The position numbers were made by a program, and so were the translations under genes. From positions 4,992 to 68,991 of the forward strand of contig CAZXFJ010000002.1 of assembly GCA_964640435.1 (NCBI GenBank): 64,000 nucleotides of DNA, read 5' to 3'. Below the pieces are notes generated by a model. It ran no database searches. It saw nothing but the letters and a program-made list of their open reading frames with translations, and was not told the DNA's origin. This document shows, one piece after another, positions 60,243 to 64,000 of this stretch. Source of the DNA: GWA1-39-11 sp964640435 (GTDB lineage Bacteria; Patescibacteriota; Microgenomatia; Levybacterales; GWA1-39-11). Position 1 is the stretch's first letter. Each line of letters opens with the position of its first letter.

Positions 60243-61055
60243 ATGATTAAAAATTTGGTAATTGGTTCTGATGGATTTATTGGTAAACCTTTTTGTGAGT
60301 ATCTATCACAAAAAGGGGAAGAAGTTATTCGTTTTGACATTAAGCGAAACAGTAAGGAAGATGGTAGAAGCTATAAATTTGATCTTAAAAAAATAGACAG
60401 GGTATATTTTTTAGCTTGGGATGTTGGGGGTTCAAAATACTTATACGATAAAAAACTTCAAATGGGGCAACTTAAGTGGAACCTCGACTTAATGCGTAAT
60501 GTGTTTGACGCAATAGAGAAAGAGAAAAAAGATTTCCTTTTTGTTTCTAGTCAATTGGCTGAGGAATGTGACACAGTATACGGCGTAACTAAAAGACTTG
60601 GCGAAGTATGGACTAGTGAACTTGGAGGAGTTTGTGTTAGGGTTTGGAATGCGTATGGTTATATGGAGCCAAACGATGTTAAAAGTCATGTGATATCCGA
60701 TTTTGTTCATCAAGCTCTCACCACAAAAAAAATAAAAATGATGACAAAAGGAGAGGAGTCAAGACAGTTTACTCATATAAATGATCTCTCAAAATCATTT
60801 CATATGGCACTTTCTTTGAAAAATCGTACTCGAACAGTATTTGACGCAAGTAGCTACGAGTGGGCTAGGATTATAGATATTGCAAATATAATAGCAGAAT
60901 TAACAGGTGCAAAAGTAATTCAAGGAAAGAGTAATGGGCATGATCCATTACCTTCAAAAAACATGGGTAGAGTTCCCGGATGGCTTCCCGGTATCACCCT
61001 GCGCGATGGAATAAGCGCGATGATTGATCAGGCCAAAAGTATAAATAATGGCTAG
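60243..61055 (+). CDS. NAD-dependent epimerase/dehydratase family protein (extended SDR)
   Basis: The 270-residue protein has VIGSDGFIGKPF (nucleotide-binding loop), AWDVGGSKYLYDKKLQ, SSQLAEECDTVYGVTKRLGE with Y-x3-K, and RVWNAYGYMEPND. Its WDVGGSKY block echoes the ADMGGAGY of the upstream epimerase, so both may act on related sugar nucleotides. It is shorter than usual SDR epimerases (about 310). It begins two bases after the upstream stop and overlaps the next gene by eight bases. The exact reaction is not assignable. Confidence 0.78.
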   Translation: MIKNLVIGSDGFIGKPFCEYLSQKGEEVIRFDIKRNSKEDGRSYKFDLKKIDRVYFLAWDVGGSKYLYDKKLQMGQLKWNLDLMRNVFDAIEKEKKDFLFVSSQLAEECDTVYGVTKRLGEVWTSELGGVCVRVWNAYGYMEPNDVKSHVISDFVHQALTTKKIKMMTKGEESRQFTHINDLSKSFHMALSLKNRTRTVFDASSYEWARIIDIANIIAELTGAKVIQGKSNGHDPLPSKNMGRVPGWLPGITLRDGISAMIDQAKSINNG

Positions 61056-62286
61056 CAAAGTTAATAACCCTCTTTCAAAGAATTCAACTATCCTCTTCTT
61101 AACATTTTCAAGATGGGTTGATGGAAAGCGTCTTCCTACAACAGGTAGTCTTGATCCCTTAAGAGATTATTTGGTTCCTAAAATTAAAAAACTAGTGATT
61201 ATTGACCAGGTTCATCCAGGGAGTGATAGGGTAATGCCAATAATTGAGGAGTATAAAGATCAAAGTGGAAAGGTTAAGCTTCACAAGTCTTCATGGGTAG
61301 TATATTTATTAAAACCATTCTTGCCTTTAAATGGAACTCAGAAGACCCAAATTTCATATAAGTTAAGAGATTTTCTTTCAGTAATAGATTGGTCTTTCCG
61401 AGATAAAACCAAATTCGATTACTATATCTGCCTTGAAAGTATTAATGCCATAGCAGCTATTTTGATGAGAAAAATGGGAAGAGTAAAAAAAGTAGTTTAT
61501 TATGTTTCTGATTACTCCCCTAAAAGATATCCAAGTAAATGGTTTAATTACGTATATCTAATGCTCGATCGATTTGCAGCAATGCATTCTGATTACATAT
61601 GGGATGTATCACCAGCAATGCAGAAAGCACGTATTAGCATAGGACTTGATCCTAAAAAATCTGCTCCAGTGATCGATGTTCCTAATGGTTTATATCCTGC
61701 ACAGATTGAAGCAAATCCTATTTCTAAAATTGATAAACACTCTTTTATATATATGGGTACAGTCGGAGCTGAGAATGGACCTGATATTGCTATAAAAGCT
61801 TTGGCAATTGTTAGAAAAAAATTTAAAGATGCAAAACTTCATATAATTGGAGGTACAGAAAAAGATTTTGAGTGGCTTGCAAAACTTGTAAAAAAATTAA
61901 AACTTGAAAAAGCAGTAATTTCACATGGTTTTGTTGAAGATGGACTTGAAATGTCTAGAATCATAAGATCTTGTGCGATAGGAGTTGCTCCGTATCGTGA
62001 TATTCCTGGTTCAATAAGGCACTATGCAGATGCTGGTAAAATTAGAGCATATTGTGCATCAGGTTTGCCAGTCGTAAGTTCCCATGTTCCTCCGCTTGGC
62101 TTAGAAGTTGCAAAAAAGGGAGCAGCAATCGTTGTTAAAGATACTCCGGAGGAATTTGCAGATGCAATAATGGATATTTTTTCAAATAATTCTTTGTATT
62201 TAAAATTAAGGAAAAATGCTATTCTTTTTGGTAAAAATAACACATGGAATAATACATTTAAAAATGCATTCTCAAAAATGAAATGA
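61048..62286 (+). CDS. GT4-like glycosyltransferase, non-canonical donor site
   Basis: The 412-residue GT-B protein has TFSRWVDGKRLPTTGS near the start, YVSDYSPKRYPSKWFNYVYL, DVSPAMQKARISIG, VPNGLYPAQIE and the hinge FIYMGTVGAENGPDIAIKAL. The donor region reads VAPYRDIPGSIRHYADAGK, then IRAYCASGLPVVSS: the second Glu of the usual E-x7-E is Lys. That pattern occurs in glycosyltransferases that build sugar-fork products, so the protein may still be active. Unlike most GT4 genes here it lies with sugar-nucleotide and modification genes. It ends in ATGA with the methyltransferase. Confidence 0.8.
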   Translation: MASKVNNPLSKNSTILFLTFSRWVDGKRLPTTGSLDPLRDYLVPKIKKLVIIDQVHPGSDRVMPIIEEYKDQSGKVKLHKSSWVVYLLKPFLPLNGTQKTQISYKLRDFLSVIDWSFRDKTKFDYYICLESINAIAAILMRKMGRVKKVVYYVSDYSPKRYPSKWFNYVYLMLDRFAAMHSDYIWDVSPAMQKARISIGLDPKKSAPVIDVPNGLYPAQIEANPISKIDKHSFIYMGTVGAENGPDIAIKALAIVRKKFKDAKLHIIGGTEKDFEWLAKLVKKLKLEKAVISHGFVEDGLEMSRIIRSCAIGVAPYRDIPGSIRHYADAGKIRAYCASGLPVVSSHVPPLGLEVAKKGAAIVVKDTPEEFADAIMDIFSNNSLYLKLRKNAILFGKNNTWNNTFKNAFSKMK

Positions 62287-63182
62287 AGAAATCTATCAAG
62301 AAGCAACAAGGCGGACACGATTTTAACTATGAAGAAGTTATTATGGGTGTGTTTCAGGGGAGAAAAAAAGGTTTTGCAAAGGAGATTTACCAGAAAAAAC
62401 CTGAACTTCGAAGAGTTGTGGATATGGTCAAAATTAAAAAAGGAAGATTACTTGATATTGGTTGTGGAGGAGGGTATGTTACAGAGTGTCTTCCAAAATA
62501 TTACCCAAAAGTAAAAATATATGGTTGTGATGTAAGTGCCACAGCAATAAAATATGCGAAGAAGTTTGGAACAGGCAAAGTATCATACAAAGTTATGCAA
62601 AAAAAGCTTCCATACCCCTCCAATTATTTTGACGCAATAACTTGTCTTGATGTTCTGGAGCATATTCCAGACGTTGATTTTTTTATTCGTGAGGTAAGAA
62701 GAGTATTGAAAAAAGATGGTGTATTTTTCGGTGCAATTCCATGTGAAGGACAACCATTTACATTTAGTTGGTTTTTTAGAAAAGTAGGTTTTTGGGGTGA
62801 TCTAACATATAAACATGTTGGGCACATTCATCCCGAGTTTACTCATAAGTACGTCATGGATCTTTTCACAAAAAAAGGTTTTGAAGTTGTTGATAAAAGA
62901 TATGCAGAGAGACTTCCCGTACAATTTCTCCGATATTTCCAATTCATGATTCCTAAAGAAATTTTCGAACTTTTCGTAGGTGAGAAAAAGGCTTCTGCAT
63001 ATTACGACAGAAGCATTGCTGTGAGTAAAGTTGTAAAAAAAGATCCTTTTATGTTTTTGAGAAATTCATGTTATAAAATTCGCGACTACACAAAAATAAT
63101 TGATGATATTGATGCCGAGAAATTTAAAAATTCCTCTTTTGGGGCTTGGAAAATAAACTTACTCGTATCTGTTAAAAAATAA
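62283..63182 (+). CDS. Class I SAM-dependent methyltransferase
   Basis: The 299-residue protein has the SAM-binding motif LLDIGCGGGYVTE (D58-G64), an acidic YGCDVSATAIKYA strand, ITCLDVLEHIPDVDFFIREV and RRVLKKDGVFFGAIP. This is the Methyltransf_11/UbiE type. The C-terminal half, with FSWFFRKVGFWGDLTYKHVGHIHPEFTH, is like methyltransferases found in capsule and O-antigen clusters, where they methylate a sugar. The acceptor is not identifiable. It is coupled to the upstream GT by ATGA. Confidence 0.87.
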   Translation: MKKSIKKQQGGHDFNYEEVIMGVFQGRKKGFAKEIYQKKPELRRVVDMVKIKKGRLLDIGCGGGYVTECLPKYYPKVKIYGCDVSATAIKYAKKFGTGKVSYKVMQKKLPYPSNYFDAITCLDVLEHIPDVDFFIREVRRVLKKDGVFFGAIPCEGQPFTFSWFFRKVGFWGDLTYKHVGHIHPEFTHKYVMDLFTKKGFEVVDKRYAERLPVQFLRYFQFMIPKEIFELFVGEKKASAYYDRSIAVSKVVKKDPFMFLRNSCYKIRDYTKIIDDIDAEKFKNSSFGAWKINLLVSVKK

Positions 63183-63185
63183 GAT

Positions 63186-63794
63186 ATGTCAATTATTACC
63201 CTTATAAAAAGAAAAGGTATTATAGAATTTTTATATCAAGCACTAAAAATAATATTTGATAGATCATTCTCTTTTTTAAAAATAGTAATACTTCAAATAA
63301 GAGGGTACAAAGTCGACTATTCAGTATTACTACGGGGAAATAATACTTTTTTTCAAAGTATTTATGGATCTATTAAAATAGAGTCAAAATCTACAATTGG
63401 AAAAGGCGCACGGATAACAACAGGAGGTAATGGCAAAATTTTAATAGAAGAAAATGTATTGATTGATGATTATTCATTCGTGATGGCGCATGAAAAAATT
63501 GTAATAGGTAAAAATACTGCAATTGCTGGCTTCTGCTTCATAACCGACTTTAACCATAAATATGGAAAGAATGATATTTCAGTTTTATACCAAGGATATG
63601 AAACTAAGCCTGTTACAATTGGTAAGAATGTTTGGATAGGAACTCATTCAATAATTCTTTCAGGAGTAAGTATTGGCGATGGGGCAGTAATAGGTGCAGG
63701 GTCAATAGTAACAAAAGATATTCCTGCAAATAGCATAGCAGTAGGTGCTCCTGCGAAAGTAGTAAAAAAAATAAAAAATGAAAAGGGGCGATAG
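63186..63794 (+). CDS. Hexapeptide-repeat acyltransferase (O-acetyltransferase-like)
   Basis: The 202-residue protein forms a left-handed beta helix: repeats such as IESKSTIGKGA, ILIEENVLI, IVIGKNTAIAG, VTIGKNVWIGTHSIIL and VSIGDGAVIGAGSIV. ITDFNHKYG is the loop with the catalytic His of the WecH/NodL/maltose acetyltransferase group, and GAPAKVVKKI is the usual end. It probably O-acetylates a sugar from acetyl-CoA. The ending overlaps the start of the next gene by 17 bases. Confidence 0.88.
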   Translation: MSIITLIKRKGIIEFLYQALKIIFDRSFSFLKIVILQIRGYKVDYSVLLRGNNTFFQSIYGSIKIESKSTIGKGARITTGGNGKILIEENVLIDDYSFVMAHEKIVIGKNTAIAGFCFITDFNHKYGKNDISVLYQGYETKPVTIGKNVWIGTHSIILSGVSIGDGAVIGAGSIVTKDIPANSIAVGAPAKVVKKIKNEKGR

Positions 63795-64000
63795 TAAAAA
63801 AAATATTAACAAAAAAAGATGGCTACTTATAGCAAATGTTATTGTAATCGGTCTTCTTCTTATTCTCCCAATTTACCTATTTAATGGCAGACTTTTTTTA
63901 GGTGGGGATGATACAAGATTTTATATTAGCTTTCCAAAATTATTTTTAGAAAGTCTATCATCATATTCCTGGAATAATATTTCATCGTTGCCATATTATA
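63778..64000 (+). CDS. Polytopic membrane protein, N-terminal part (3' cut by window)
   Basis: An ATG at 63778 opens a frame to the window end (74 codons), overlapping the acyltransferase gene by 17 bases. The start is basic (MKRGDSKKNINKKRW), followed by one helix (LLIANVIVIGLLLILPIYLF) and an outer loop LGGDDTRFYISFPKLFLESL. A DD pair after the first helix is the layout of the GT-C-type membrane proteins in this cluster, so it is probably one more of these. The remainder is outside the window. Confidence 0.65.
   Translation, partial: MKRGDSKKNINKKRWLLIANVIVIGLLLILPIYLFNGRLFLGGDDTRFYISFPKLFLESLSSYSWNNISSLPYY

Noticed and set aside
1..64000. TGA reassigned to glycine, as in some Patescibacteria (code 25)
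   Set aside because: TGA ends many complete proteins at their natural C-terminus, usually within ATGA start/stop overlaps; there is no in-frame TGA within conserved domains.
1..64000. Mobile elements, phage, CRISPR array, tRNA or rRNA genes
   Set aside because: No transposase-like or integrase-like protein, no regularly spaced repeats, and intergenic gaps (at most 99 bases) hold no cloverleaf or rRNA-like sequence that I can see.

Overview
The window is AT-rich, densely packed DNA with standard-code genes. TGA works as a stop throughout, for example in the many ATGA stop/start overlaps, so codes that reassign TGA are excluded. The gene set suggests a Candidate Phyla Radiation (Patescibacteria) bacterium, most likely Microgenomates-like: small DUF5652-like and DUF5667-like proteins, a very large array of polytopic GT-C-type membrane proteins, almost no intergenic space and few Shine-Dalgarno sequences. 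This placement is inferred from gene style; no rRNA or marker protein is present. I found no tRNA, rRNA, CRISPR array, insertion sequence or phage gene, and no gene-free stretch longer than 100 bases.

Region 1 (1-8605) is a mixed housekeeping block with genes on both strands. It holds a DinB-like C-terminal fragment, a split chromate-transporter pair, a stand-alone M49-like zinc peptidase candidate, a membrane-anchored unknown, a family 4 uracil-DNA glycosylase coupled to an AlkZ-like winged-helix glycosylase, purK with trhO on the minus strand, and purB on the plus strand.

Region 2 (8629-59139) is a glycan-assembly island of about 50 kb. All of it is on the plus strand except one small DUF5652-like gene at 26340-26573. 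It contains ten GT2 glycosyltransferases, including four of the ALG5/DPM1 type expected to charge polyprenyl phosphate. It also has three GT4 enzymes, two Wzx-like flippases and eighteen polytopic proteins: YfhO-like, PTPS-related, GT39/ArnT-like, MptB-like and two unassigned large types. Two NodB-like proteins, a formyltransferase, galE and an RmlD-like protein complete it. The likely logic is: cytoplasmic GT2 enzymes make lipid-phosphate sugars, GT4/GT2 enzymes build lipid-linked oligosaccharides, flippases export them, and GT-C enzymes on the outer face add further sugars to glycans, lipids or proteins. The run 52596-57456 (ArnC-like, ArnD-like, ArnA-formyltransferase-like and ArnT-like proteins plus one GT4) resembles a lipid-linked amino-sugar pathway.

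Region 3 (59140-64000) follows a 99-base spacer with a weak terminator-like hairpin and a new promoter. It encodes a protein strikingly like plant GDP-mannose 3,5-epimerase, a second short-chain dehydrogenase, a glycosyltransferase, a SAM methyltransferase, a hexapeptide acyltransferase and the start of one more membrane protein cut by the window end.

A recurring pattern is a TATAAT-like box ending 6-8 bases before the start codon of the first gene of a transcript. This implies leaderless mRNAs.
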